Assembly: GCA_016193065.1 (NCBI GenBank) | Contig: JACPSX010000106.1 | Coordinates: forward strand, 1 to 23,917 | Source: Candidatus Tectimicrobiota bacterium | GTDB taxonomy: Bacteria; JACPSX01 | Direction of reading: 5' to 3' | Length of the DNA: 23,917 nucleotides | Shown: positions 6,967-15,281 of the stretch, in pieces | Numbering within the stretch: the first letter of the stretch is position 1 | How the letters are laid out: every line of letters begins with the position of its first letter | Made by a program: the position numbers and the translations under genes | The notes under the pieces: generated by a model | Told to the model about the DNA's origin: nothing | What the model saw: only the letters and a program-made list of their open reading frames with translations | The model's database searches: none

Positions 6967-7865
6967 AACCTTTCCAAGAGGCTCTCGAAAAGCGACCTGG
7001 GACTCGGCTGGTACCGGCAGAACTCATAGCTGAGGAAGGGCCTTCCCTCCCATTTCAGCTTGAAGTGCGCCACCCCTTCATGAATCCCCAGGCCAAGGTT
7101 GATAAAGGCATTTTCCTTCTCCTGAGCGGTGGTCAGCACTTCGTGCAGGAGAAGGTCTGATGCCCCTGGAACATAATGCTTTGGTGAGCAAAAATTGAAT
7201 TGATAAAATGCGTACTCCTTGCTGCCGAACTCCGCCACATCGAAGGCGACCAGGTTCCCCGCCCCATCTCTCGCGCTGAAGACTTCGGCCGTAGGAACCG
7301 CAGAAACGTATGCTGGGACCCTTTCAAAAATGTATCGAGTCTCCTCACGGAGCTGGCGGGAATCGAGAAACTCACGGATTAACCGCGTGTGCTCCTTGTG
7401 AATCTCCCCGGCACGCTCAACCTGTAGCTCTTTCGATGCCCGCCGTATCATATTTCGGACCTTCGCAGGGATGCTCATCTGCGAAAGATCCAGCCGGTAG
7501 TAATGGTCGCAGTTGCGCTCCCGAACGGGCACTCGCACCATGGAGATCACCGGCGCGGTGAGGGCCACATACGCTGGCTTGAATCGTGAAATTGCCGACC
7601 GGAGGGCCTCCATTAGCGACTTTTCATCGAAGGGAGACCGCAGGGGATAGCCGATGAAGAGGAGAGTCTCTTCAGCACGGTAACACACATAGTCCCCGAG
7701 AAGATACGGCTCTGCCCGGGAAATGGCAGTCACATAGCCCGGCAGGTGCTCCGGCACATAGGCATGGCTCGCAATGAAATCTGCTTCAGAAGGCGTGATC
7801 ATTCGGAGACCTAAATCTTCCCAATGGATCGCCCCTCGATCCGGTTCCCGCAAGATCGATGTCAC
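6963..7865 (-). CDS. GNAT/FemAB-like acyltransferase, first gene of pair
   Basis: The 300-aa product is the intact paralog of the following gene. It has an N-terminal domain (AYVPEHLPGYVTAISRAEPYLLGDYV), a middle helical part, and a C-terminal acyltransferase-like domain (HYVPGASDLLLHEVL, INLGLGIHEGVAHFKLKWEGRPF, YEFCRY). The start is given as GTG 7865, which puts it 23 bases after the predicted transcription start. An internal ATG at 7802 (MITPSEADF) aligns with the start of the downstream paralog and is a fair alternative. A sigma-70-type promoter is at 7895-7923. No substrate or pathway can be deduced; FemAB/GNAT relatives act on peptidoglycan precursors, lipids or small molecules. Confidence 0.65.
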   Translation of the reverse strand: MTSILREPDRGAIHWEDLGLRMITPSEADFIASHAYVPEHLPGYVTAISRAEPYLLGDYVCYRAEETLLFIGYPLRSPFDEKSLMEALRSAISRFKPAYVALTAPVISMVRVPVRERNCDHYYRLDLSQMSIPAKVRNMIRRASKELQVERAGEIHKEHTRLIREFLDSRQLREETRYIFERVPAYVSAVPTAEVFSARDGAGNLVAFDVAEFGSKEYAFYQFNFCSPKHYVPGASDLLLHEVLTTAQEKENAFINLGLGIHEGVAHFKLKWEGRPFLSYEFCRYQPSPRSLFESLLERL

Positions 7866-7894
7866 TTTTCCGACCAGAATTTACCTCTGTACAA

Positions 7895-7923
7895 AGCCTA
7901 TATCCGGGGACAAGGGAAGTCAA
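7895..7923 (-). promoter_or_regulatory. Sigma-70-type promoter for the acyltransferase pair
   Basis: On the minus strand, TTGACT (7923-7918) and TAGGCT (7900-7895) are separated by 17 bases. Transcription would start near 7888, just ahead of the GTG at 7865. Confidence 0.4.
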
Positions 7924-7970
7924 AAGGAGGGTGAAAAACTCCAGGAGAATCCCCTTACGCTGCCGTCTGG

Positions 7971-8018
7971 GTTACCGCCAGGTAACCGTTTCCTCCTGAA
8001 ATGTTTCCATTCGGTAAC
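7971..8018. promoter_or_regulatory. Paired palindromic upstream activator sites, unit 3 (orphan)
   Basis: GTTACCGCCAGGTAAC (7971-7986) and GTTTCCATTCGGTAAC (8003-8018) start 32 bp apart and are followed by a pyrimidine-rich tract as in the other units. No gene follows on the plus strand, and no sigma-54 box faces the minus-strand acyltransferase genes. Confidence 0.7.
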
Positions 8019-8078
8019 CTCTGCCTTGCTCTCTTCTCCTCTTTCCCGTGGATTGGCCCTAATCCGAAGAAAACAAAC

Positions 8079-8094
8079 TGGGTTGATGCGTGCT
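8079..8094 (+). promoter_or_regulatory. Degenerate sigma-54-like box of unit 3
   Basis: TGGGTTGATGCGTGCT keeps the GG and TGC elements at the right spacing but has lost CAC and one T of the -12 element. It lies 61 bp after the activator pair instead of 73-78. It may be a decayed promoter or a weak one transcribing the structured non-coding stretch behind it. Confidence 0.35.
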
Positions 8095-8099
8095 GTTGG

Positions 8100-8358
8100 C
8101 CCGCAGGTCCTGACACCCGCCAGGCGCGGGTACCCACAAAGTGGGTGCGGGTCGCCTCCTCGATCCGCGCTCCGTCACCCTGACGAGGGTCCCCGACCAA
8201 GCCCGCTTGCGCGGGCTCGGTGCCCGGCGCGGCTCTGCGGAGGCTTCCCCGGCGTCACCCGTGGGCCTGCGTCGAATGACCGCGGCGGGGAATTTCGGAT
8301 TGGGATTGGCTCTTCCCTCAAGAGGTTTCTCCGAGAAGAGGTCGGCGGCAACGATTGG
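8100..8358. other. Non-coding stretch rich in hairpins
   Basis: No convincing coding frame is present. Several perfect stem-loops can be read: ACCCAC-AAA-GTGGGT (8132-8146), ACCCT-GACG-AGGGT (about 8177-8190) and AGCCCGC-TTGC-GCGGGCT (8200-8217). It lies between the orphan sigma-54-like box and the 3' end of the minus-strand membrane-protein gene. It could be a structured RNA, a terminator region for the opposing gene, or the remnant of a lost gene. Confidence 0.4.
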
Positions 8359-8808
8359 TTAATAGGACAGGACCGTAAGGAAAAGCCCGACAAGCCATGC
8401 AAGCACGAGGAAGGTCGGCAGGGTAACCGAGATGAAAGTGGTAGAGCGAATTCGAAACTGACCTTTGCGAACCTCCTCTGGAAAGGCTTCCTCGGAAGGA
8501 ACAGCGCTCGATTGCCCGGGACCCCCCGCGAGCTTCTCAATAAACCAGGCCGCGTCCAGGGCATAGAAAACCCAAAATACATCGATCACTACAACCAGAA
8601 AAACGATAAGAGATCGGACTGAAATCGAGGAGGATAGAGTTTCGCCAACGATCGCGAGAGCATTCAGCGCCAGAATAAATCCCGATCGACGTTTCAGCAG
8701 TTGAGCTTGATATTGAACAGAACGAGATTGTGGTGCAAGCTCCGCTGAAAGTCTCTCGATCAACACGCGTTTATCCCCTCCCTTATCTTTCAACTCTTCA
8801 CGCCGCAT
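8359..8808 (-). CDS. Small integral membrane protein
   Basis: The 149-aa protein has a charged N-terminus (MRREELKDKGGDKR), then three likely membrane segments: about residues 43-58 (GFILALNALAIVGETL), 66-85 (SLIVFLVVVIDVFWVFYAL) and 125-147 (ISVTLPTFLVLAWLVGLFL). A hydrophilic loop of about 40 residues precedes the last. The start codon lies inside the last codons of the upstream small-protein gene: the two overlap by 11 bases, so translation is probably coupled. No known family is firmly recognised. The layout of a short soluble head, a membrane hairpin and RRSGF before the first helix is vaguely like SLATT/Pycsar-type membrane modules, but this is only resemblance. Confidence 0.6.
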   Translation of the reverse strand: MRREELKDKGGDKRVLIERLSAELAPQSRSVQYQAQLLKRRSGFILALNALAIVGETLSSSISVRSLIVFLVVVIDVFWVFYALDAAWFIEKLAGGPGQSSAVPSEEAFPEEVRKGQFRIRSTTFISVTLPTFLVLAWLVGLFLTVLSY

Positions 8809-9133
8809 CCGGGTGGAAATCTGTAGAACTCCCTATACTTTCTTCTTGGAAGAGGATCGGGTTGCTCTGGGCTTTTCCGACTTCACGGAGATATTCAAGG
8901 AGATGAGGCCTGGGCATCATGCCCACGAGGGTGAGCCGGCCGGATTCGCAGAGATCCAGCAGGTCGCGGACAATCGAGAAACACTCCTCTTTGGCCAGAA
9001 GGGGGAAGTCGTTTTGAGGAACGTAAAGGCAGATTTGCACCTCAGGATACCGGCGGGTAAACTCCAGGAACTCGAGGTAAAAGTGCTTGCGCCCCTGAAC
9101 GAAGCAACCAACGGAAAGGGACTGATCCATCAT
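8798..9133 (-). CDS. Unrecognised ~110-aa family protein, copy B
   Basis: The 111-aa protein is the inverted full-length copy of the family also at 5033 and 12321. It keeps the block from MMDQSLSVGCFVQGRKHFY through RYPE, LYVPQNDFPLLA, ECFSIVRDLLDLCESGRL to MPRPHLLEYLRE, and ends FHPDAA. A GGAGGAACCC site lies just before the double ATG. The upstream homology is short here: CATTGCTGGGGTTAAG-like, then CTGGAGGAAC, up to about 9180. It overlaps the membrane-protein gene by 11 bases. The family's repeated presence ahead of unrelated genes (membrane protein here, glycosyltransferase at 12666) suggests a portable small gene. Function unknown. Confidence 0.65.
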   Translation of the reverse strand: MMDQSLSVGCFVQGRKHFYLEFLEFTRRYPEVQICLYVPQNDFPLLAKEECFSIVRDLLDLCESGRLTLVGMMPRPHLLEYLREVGKAQSNPILFQEESIGSSTDFHPDAA

Positions 9134-9238
9134 GGGTTCCTCCAGGGGCTCAACCCCAGCAATAAGATCCTGACCGAAATCCCTAGATCGTGCGGCGGCG
9201 ACCCGGTCTCATGAAGACCAGGTCGGGGCGAAGGTGAG

Positions 9239-9270
9239 CACGACACATGTCACCACGGGTACTTGTCGTG
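9239..9270 (-). terminator. Hairpin directly after the NHLP-like gene
   Basis: CACGACA (9239-9245) pairs with TGTCGTG (9264-9270) around an 18-base loop, starting at the base after the minus-strand stop codon. There is no T tract, so a stability or processing role is as likely as termination. Confidence 0.35.
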
Positions 9271-9516
9271 TCATCCGGTTGGTTCATCAGGGGCTGGTCC
9301 GCCACGGACGTAGAGTCGACAGATCCGGCCGTCAATGCAAGCGCCCAACGCCTCCAAGGGCCTTTGTGGAATCCGGGATAGCGCTTCCAATTCCTCTTGG
9401 GACAACTCCAGTCCGGCGTGCAAAGAAGCGATCGCCGGATCCGAAAAGAACTCTTCGCGGAATCCTTCATCCGTGACCAGCTTGCCCAAAGTTCTCTCGA
9501 CTTCCCGTTGGCTCAC
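9271..9516 (-). CDS. Os1348-like NHLP-clan small protein
   Basis: The 81-aa protein begins SQREVERTLGKLVTDEGFRE and continues EFFSDPAIASL, then LSQEELEALSRI. This is the 'helix, D--FR--L--DP, L--EEL-AL' pattern of the Os1348 family in the NHLP clan, which is related to nitrile-hydratase-like leader peptides of RiPP precursors. A Cys-containing tail follows (ACIDGRICRLYV). I chose GTG 9516 because a near-perfect GGAGGTGA lies 6 bases upstream; the in-frame ATG at 9531 overlaps that ribosome site. A sigma-54-like box at 9549-9564 would start transcription about 22 nt ahead. No RiPP-modifying enzyme is adjacent, although a radical SAM protein is encoded elsewhere in the window. Members of this family are often unlinked to RiPP genes, so function is unknown. 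Confidence 0.6.
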   Translation of the reverse strand: MSQREVERTLGKLVTDEGFREEFFSDPAIASLHAGLELSQEELEALSRIPQRPLEALGACIDGRICRLYVRGGPAPDEPTG

Positions 9517-9548
9517 GTGAATCACCTCCATGGACTTTTTCTTAGTAG

Positions 9549-9564
9549 AGCAAAGGGTATACCA
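9549..9564 (-). promoter_or_regulatory. Sigma-54-like promoter for the NHLP-like gene
   Basis: Read on the minus strand, TGGTATACCCTTTGCT has the -24 GG and the TTGCT -12 element at exact sigma-54 spacing. The predicted start near 9538 leaves a 22-nt leader containing the GGAGGTGA site. No full palindromic pair is seen upstream; only a GTTAC half-site lies near 9593-9597. Confidence 0.45.
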
Positions 9565-9702
9565 AACTCCCGGATCGACCGTACCTCATTGCGGAGTAAC
9601 AAGTTGCTGGCACCCGGGGGAATCGGATGGCAGGAAGGCTGGTGGTTGAGCTGCAGAAAGCTGGAGAATTCTCTACAATCTGTGCAGAAATAAACAACGC
9701 GG

Positions 9703-11913
<2,211 letters not shown>

Positions 11914-11980
11914 GATAGTCCTCCCCTGGTGAGAATCTATCTCAACGGAAAGGCACTTGTATTTTGGTGGGGCAGATCGA

Positions 11981-12008
11981 ATTATACACATTGCGGCCGG
12001 CCCGTCAA
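11981..12008 (-). promoter_or_regulatory. Sigma-70-type promoter of the activator gene
   Basis: On the minus strand TTGACG (12008-12003) and a perfect TATAAT (11986-11981) are 16 bases apart. The start would be near 11974, leaving about 60 nt before ATG 11913. It suggests housekeeping rather than sigma-54 expression of the activator. Confidence 0.65.
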
Positions 12009-12080
12009 ATCAAAATTGGAAACTTTCTCTTCCTGCTATTGACAAGAGAGAGTGCAGAATCCAAATTTTATTTTATATAG

Positions 12081-12320
12081 AGAACCAGGGATGGGTTTCG
12101 CGTTTTCCTCCTAAGTATAACAATCCAGGGAAGCAGGGTCATCCGCTCGATTCCCTAAACCCCACGGAAGCTGTTCTGCTCTTCACCCTCCCTCGGGAAG
12201 ATCAAGATTAACCATCCTTATATTTTTGGGGGAAAGGAGGTGCCGCCGAGGAGTCAACAAACCCGCCTAATTCCGCGAGAGTCTTACTGTGGGGGGGAAA
12301 ACCTGTGGAGGAAACTTACC
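12081..12320 (+). repeat. Upstream segment shared with 4795-5032 (small-protein family, copy C)
   Basis: About 240 bp before ATG 12321 parallel the region before copy A (5033) in the same order, with scattered substitutions and small indels. The homology begins near ACCAGGGATGGGTTTC and runs into the start codon. Nothing else is evident in the 12009-12320 gap. Confidence 0.6.
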
Positions 12321-12653
12321 ATGGAGCAGTCCCTCTCTCCCGGTTTCTTCGTTCAGGGTCGCAAGCTATTTTATACGGAGTTTTTGGAGTTTGCCGGCCG
12401 CTATCCCGAAATGAGGATCTCCCTTTACGTTCCCCAAAATGACCTCCCTCTCCTGGCCAATGAGGAGTGCTCCTCGATTGTCCGCGGTCTCCTGAACCTC
12501 TGCGAATCCGGCCGCCTTATCCTGATGGGAATGATTCCCAGGTCTCATCTCCTCGCCTATCTCCGTGAAATCCGAACAGGATTCAGAAACCCACTCCTCC
12601 CGCCAGATGAAATTCCAGGGAACCCTATGGATCCCTATCCGGATGCGGCATGA
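12321..12653 (+). CDS. Unrecognised ~110-aa family protein, copy C
   Basis: This is the most divergent full copy of the family at 5033 and 8798. It keeps the MEQSLSPGFFVQGRKLFY start, EFLEFAGRYPE, LYVPQNDLPLLA, ECSSIVRGLLNLCESGRL and IPRSHLLAYLRE. The tail is different (EIPGNPMDPYPDAA). A GGAGGAAAC site lies 9 bases before the ATG. The stop is 12 bases before the glycosyltransferase start, so they are very likely one operon. The divergence with retained frame and motif argues that the protein is functional and under selection. No known domain recognised. Confidence 0.68.
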   Translation: MEQSLSPGFFVQGRKLFYTEFLEFAGRYPEMRISLYVPQNDLPLLANEECSSIVRGLLNLCESGRLILMGMIPRSHLLAYLREIRTGFRNPLLPPDEIPGNPMDPYPDAA

Positions 12654-12665
12654 GGGGGCGAACAG

Positions 12666-13829
12666 ATGAGAATCGCCTTACTGGCCTGGGAGTCTCTGCA
12701 CTCGATTCCCGTCGGGGGAGTGGGAGTTCACGTCACCGAATTGGCGGCGGCCCTGGAGCGCAAAGGTCACGAGGTCCACGTGTTCACCCGCATGGGGCCG
12801 GGTCAACCCCATCTGGAGCGGATTCACGGAGTCTGGTACCACCGCTGCCCTTTTGGTTTCAACCCCAACTTCGTGGACGAAATCCAGAACATGTGCCGCT
12901 CCTTCGTCCACCACCTGTTTGCCGCCGAGGACTACATGGGGGCCCACTTTGACGTGGTTCATGCCCACGACTGGCTCACCTCCAACGCCATGGTCTGGAT
13001 CAAGCAGGGCCGAGGGCGCAGAGTGATCTTGACGATCCACTCCACGGAGTACGGCCGCTGCGGCAACAACTTCTGGGGGGGGCAATCGGCCCGCATCCGG
13101 GATCACGAGCGCCACGGAACCTACTGTGCCGACCGGGTCATCACCGTCTCCAAGGCCCTGAAAGGAGAGGTGATGTGGATGTACAATCTTCCTGACTGGA
13201 AGGTGGAGGTGGCCTATAACGGGGTCAACGTCCATAACTTCGACGGCTGGATCCCCGATCCGGGGGCGATCCGGAAGAGTTATGGCATTGGCCCGATCGA
13301 CCCGATGGTGCTCTTTTCCGGACGGATGACCTCCCAGAAGGGGCCCGATCTCCTGCTGGAGGCCGTCCCCATGATTTTGCGCTACTACCCTCGCGCCAAG
13401 TTTGTCTTCGCGGGGGAGGGGGACATGCGGGGTGCTTGTGAGCACAGAGCCCGGCAGATGGGGGTGGCGCACGCCTGCCGCTTTTTAGGACATCGCGGCG
13501 GCATGGAACTCCACAACCTCTATAAGATCTGTGACGTGGTGTGTGTCCCCAGCCGGAACGAGCCTTTCGGCATCACGATCCTGGAGGCGTGGAGCGCCGG
13601 CAAGCCCGTGGTGGCATCCAAGAACGGAGGCCCGGACGAAATCGTCTGGCACGAGGTGACGGGCTTGAAGATCTATGCAACTCCGGAGTCCGTGGCCTGG
13701 GGCCTCGGCACCCTGTTCACGAACTTCGAGTGGGCTCGCTGGATGGGGAGGAACGGCCGGGTCGCCGCGGAGGCAGCTTTTTCCTGGGACTTCGTAGCAG
13801 ATCGAGTATTGGGGGCATACGCCACCTGA
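12666..13829 (+). CDS. GT4-family glycosyltransferase
   Basis: The 387-aa protein has the GT-B fold layout. The N-terminal half starts MRIALLAWESLHSIPVGGVGVHVTELAAAL with a Gly-rich loop, followed by HVFTRMG and VVHAHDWLT. The C-terminal nucleotide-sugar half includes VLFSGRMTSQKGPDLLLEA, FAGEGDM, FLGHRGG and the E-x7-E motif EPFGITILE (about 299-307), then AWSAGKPVVASKNGGPDEIV. This is the GT4 type, close to glycogen/starch-synthase-like and lipopolysaccharide or exopolysaccharide transferases. It acts in the cytoplasm on an NDP- or UDP-sugar. A GAGGGGG site precedes the ATG. It follows the small-protein copy C by 12 bases; donor and acceptor are unknown. Confidence 0.9.
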   Translation: MRIALLAWESLHSIPVGGVGVHVTELAAALERKGHEVHVFTRMGPGQPHLERIHGVWYHRCPFGFNPNFVDEIQNMCRSFVHHLFAAEDYMGAHFDVVHAHDWLTSNAMVWIKQGRGRRVILTIHSTEYGRCGNNFWGGQSARIRDHERHGTYCADRVITVSKALKGEVMWMYNLPDWKVEVAYNGVNVHNFDGWIPDPGAIRKSYGIGPIDPMVLFSGRMTSQKGPDLLLEAVPMILRYYPRAKFVFAGEGDMRGACEHRARQMGVAHACRFLGHRGGMELHNLYKICDVVCVPSRNEPFGITILEAWSAGKPVVASKNGGPDEIVWHEVTGLKIYATPESVAWGLGTLFTNFEWARWMGRNGRVAAEAAFSWDFVADRVLGAYAT

Positions 13830-13857
13830 GCCTAGAAAAATGAAAAGAGCCCTCGCA

Positions 13858-13882
13858 GAGTCCGGTCCGGGTAGCCGGACTC
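13858..13882 (+). other. Hairpin between glycosyltransferase and YbaK-type gene
   Basis: GAGTCCGG (13858-13865) pairs with CCGGACTC (13875-13882) around a 9-base loop, just upstream of the ACAGGAGGTG ribosome site. With no T tract it may modulate rather than end transcription. Confidence 0.4.
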
Positions 13883-13897
13883 CACAGGAGGTGTGTT

Positions 13898-14368
13898 ATG
13901 AGTATGGTGAAGCGGCTGCGGGAATTCTTGGATTCCCACAGCGTCGGGTATGAGGTAATCCCACACCGGGAGGAATACACCAGCCAGGAGATTGCCGCTG
14001 CCGGCCACATCTCCAGCAAGGCTATGGCCAAGGTGGTTATGATCAGGCGGGGGGCGGGGTTCGTGATGGCCGTCCTGCCGGCCGCATGCAAGGTGAGTAC
14101 GGACCGGCTCGAGAAGATCTTTGACGAACCGGGCATCGCCATCGCCCGCGAGCATGAGTTTGCTGAATTGTTCCCGGATTGCGAGACAGGAGCGATGCCG
14201 CCTTTCGGCAACCTGTACGGGCTGGAGGTGTACGTGGATGAGGAAATCACCAAGTACCCCCGAATCGTCTTCCAGGCGGGAAACCACTACGAGCTCGCGT
14301 CCCTGAGCTACGCTGCCTTCAGCCGGCTGGTGCAGCCCAAAGTTGGCGAGTTCTGTTCACACGTTTGA
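13898..14368 (+). CDS. YbaK/EbsC-type aminoacyl-tRNA deacylase domain protein
   Basis: The 156-aa protein matches the YbaK/ProRS editing-domain fold: an N-terminal helix (MVKRLREFLDSHSVGYEVIPHRE), 'YTSQEIAAAGHISSKAMAKVVMIR', 'FVMAVLPAACKVS', and the glycine/proline segment GAMPPFGNLYGLEVYVDEEI. Family members hydrolyse mischarged aminoacyl-tRNAs in the cytoplasm, typically Ala- or Cys-tRNA(Pro). The active-site Lys is probably in the SSKAMAKVV region. A strong AGGAGGTG precedes the ATG. It follows the glycosyltransferase by 68 bases and is followed at once by activator-site unit 4, so it is not part of the sigma-54 regulon. Confidence 0.88.
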   Translation: MSMVKRLREFLDSHSVGYEVIPHREEYTSQEIAAAGHISSKAMAKVVMIRRGAGFVMAVLPAACKVSTDRLEKIFDEPGIAIAREHEFAELFPDCETGAMPPFGNLYGLEVYVDEEITKYPRIVFQAGNHYELASLSYAAFSRLVQPKVGEFCSHV

Positions 14369-14392
14369 GGGACTTCCCCCTCTTGGGTTCGG

Positions 14393-14440
14393 GTTACCGT
14401 CCGGTAACCCTTTCTTCCCTGTATGTTGCCATTTGGTAAC
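14393..14440. promoter_or_regulatory. Paired palindromic upstream activator sites, unit 4
   Basis: GTTACCGTCCGGTAAC (14393-14408) is the core of a perfect inverted repeat of nine base pairs per arm (14391-14410), the best site in the window. GTTGCCATTTGGTAAC (14425-14440) follows 32 bp later. The second site ends 74 bp before the sigma-54 box at 14514. Confidence 0.82.
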
Positions 14441-14513
14441 CTTCTCTCCCGATCCTCTAGTCTACCCTTTGATGTAAAGGCTCTTCTCCGGCATTTTCCC
14501 CGGCGCATCCAAG

Positions 14514-14529
14514 CGGTATGTCCCTTGCT
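14514..14529 (+). promoter_or_regulatory. Sigma-54 promoter for the cytochrome c gene
   Basis: CGGTATGTCCCTTGCT keeps GG, TTGC and spacing. The predicted start near 14540 gives a 50-nt leader to a tiny ORF at 14590 and 103 nt to the cytochrome gene. Confidence 0.72.
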
Positions 14530-14589
14530 ATGGGACAGCATGAAAGGAGTAATCTGCCTGAATCTGTCCTGGCGTGAAAGGAGAAAGGC

Positions 14590-14646
14590 ATGAGCAATAA
14601 GTCGGAAGAAAAGCACGTTCCTGCGCGGGAGGACGTGTCGCCATGA
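14590..14646 (+). CDS. Possible 18-codon leader ORF
   Basis: After AAAGGAGAAAGGC an ATG opens a frame for MSNKSEEKHVPAREDVSP. Its stop overlaps the cytochrome ATG as ATGA. The good ribosome site and the coupling suggest it may be translated to feed ribosomes to the cytochrome gene, but the length is too short for any composition test. Confidence 0.3.
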   Translation: MSNKSEEKHVPAREDVSP

Positions 14647-15008
14647 AACGTTCGCTTCGCCAATTCACTTCGATCCTCTGCGCTGGCTTGTTCCTGCTCT
14701 CTTTGCTTTTCGTTTCCTCAGCCCTTTTGGCTCAGGACAAGAAGACACCGACCTCGGTAGAAAGAGGGGACAAGCTGTTTGAGGAATTGAAGTGCGGAGA
14801 CTGTCATTTCAAGGGTCACGATGGGGAGGGTCCAGGAAAAGATCTCTCGAAGGAGGGAACCAAGCGGGACCAGCAGTGGCTCATGAATTATTTGAAGGAA
14901 TTTCAGACTACCCATTCGAAGTACACGCAGGCGTTCCAGGAGAGTGAGATCCAGGATCTGAGTGCCTATCTGTTGAGTGACAGATCCTGTTCGGAAAAGT
15001 GCCATTAG
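14643..15008 (+). CDS. Small exported c-type cytochrome
   Basis: The 121-aa protein has a Sec signal peptide (MKRSLRQ, hydrophobic 9-29, cleavage near ALLAQ) and a class-I-like heme site CGDCH at about residues 50-54, followed by FKGHDGEGPGKDLSKEG. The C-terminal helix region (DLSAYLLS) is typical of cytochrome c. The only internal Met of the mature part is in QWLMNYLKEF, so it is the likely axial ligand if there is one. The protein ends CSEKCH, a CxxxCH that could be an unusual second heme site or just a disulfide pair. A GGGAGGACG site precedes the ATG. It is under sigma-54 unit 4 and precedes the molybdoenzyme operon, so it probably carries electrons in the periplasm to or from those enzymes. 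Confidence 0.85.
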   Translation: MKRSLRQFTSILCAGLFLLSLLFVSSALLAQDKKTPTSVERGDKLFEELKCGDCHFKGHDGEGPGKDLSKEGTKRDQQWLMNYLKEFQTTHSKYTQAFQESEIQDLSAYLLSDRSCSEKCH

Positions 15009-15057
15009 ATCGTTGCGGACTCAGGGACGAGCGACAGGACTGGCACTCGGCGGTCGC

Positions 15058-15105
15058 GTTACCACAGAGTAACTGCAACGGACCGCTATGTCACCGGTCG
15101 GTAAC
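15058..15105. promoter_or_regulatory. Paired palindromic upstream activator sites, unit 5
   Basis: GTTACCACAGAGTAAC (15058-15073) and GTCACCGGTCGGTAAC (15090-15105) start 32 bp apart. The second ends 73 bp before the sigma-54 box at 15178. Confidence 0.78.
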
Positions 15106-15177
15106 CTGCTCTCCGCGTTCATCCAACGCTTCCGTCTCTGGACCTGGTTTATCAACGAGTTGATCCCTGCGCGCGGA

Positions 15178-15193
15178 AGGCACGGTCCTTGCT
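15178..15193 (+). promoter_or_regulatory. Sigma-54 promoter of the molybdoenzyme operon
   Basis: AGGCACGGTCCTTGCT matches the consensus at GGCACG and TTGCT. The start near 15204 lies after the longest open frame's first codon (15189) and so supports ATG 15282 as the gene start. Confidence 0.82.
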
Positions 15194-15281
15194 CTTCCCT
15201 AAGAAAGGAGAAACATTCTTCCAATTGCAGTCCCAGCGGACGGAGGCGCCGCTGTTCAACCGGCAATGGGAGGTCAACCCG

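Noticed and set aside
8167-8220. CTGACGAG resembling the hammerhead ribozyme core
   Set aside because: No GAAA strand follows at the right place and the three-stem junction cannot be drawn.
8813-9214. Plus-strand frame antisense to small-protein copy B (also 4715-5110 on the minus strand opposite copy A)
   Set aside because: Substitutions between copies fit the other frame, which also keeps a ribosome site before each start.
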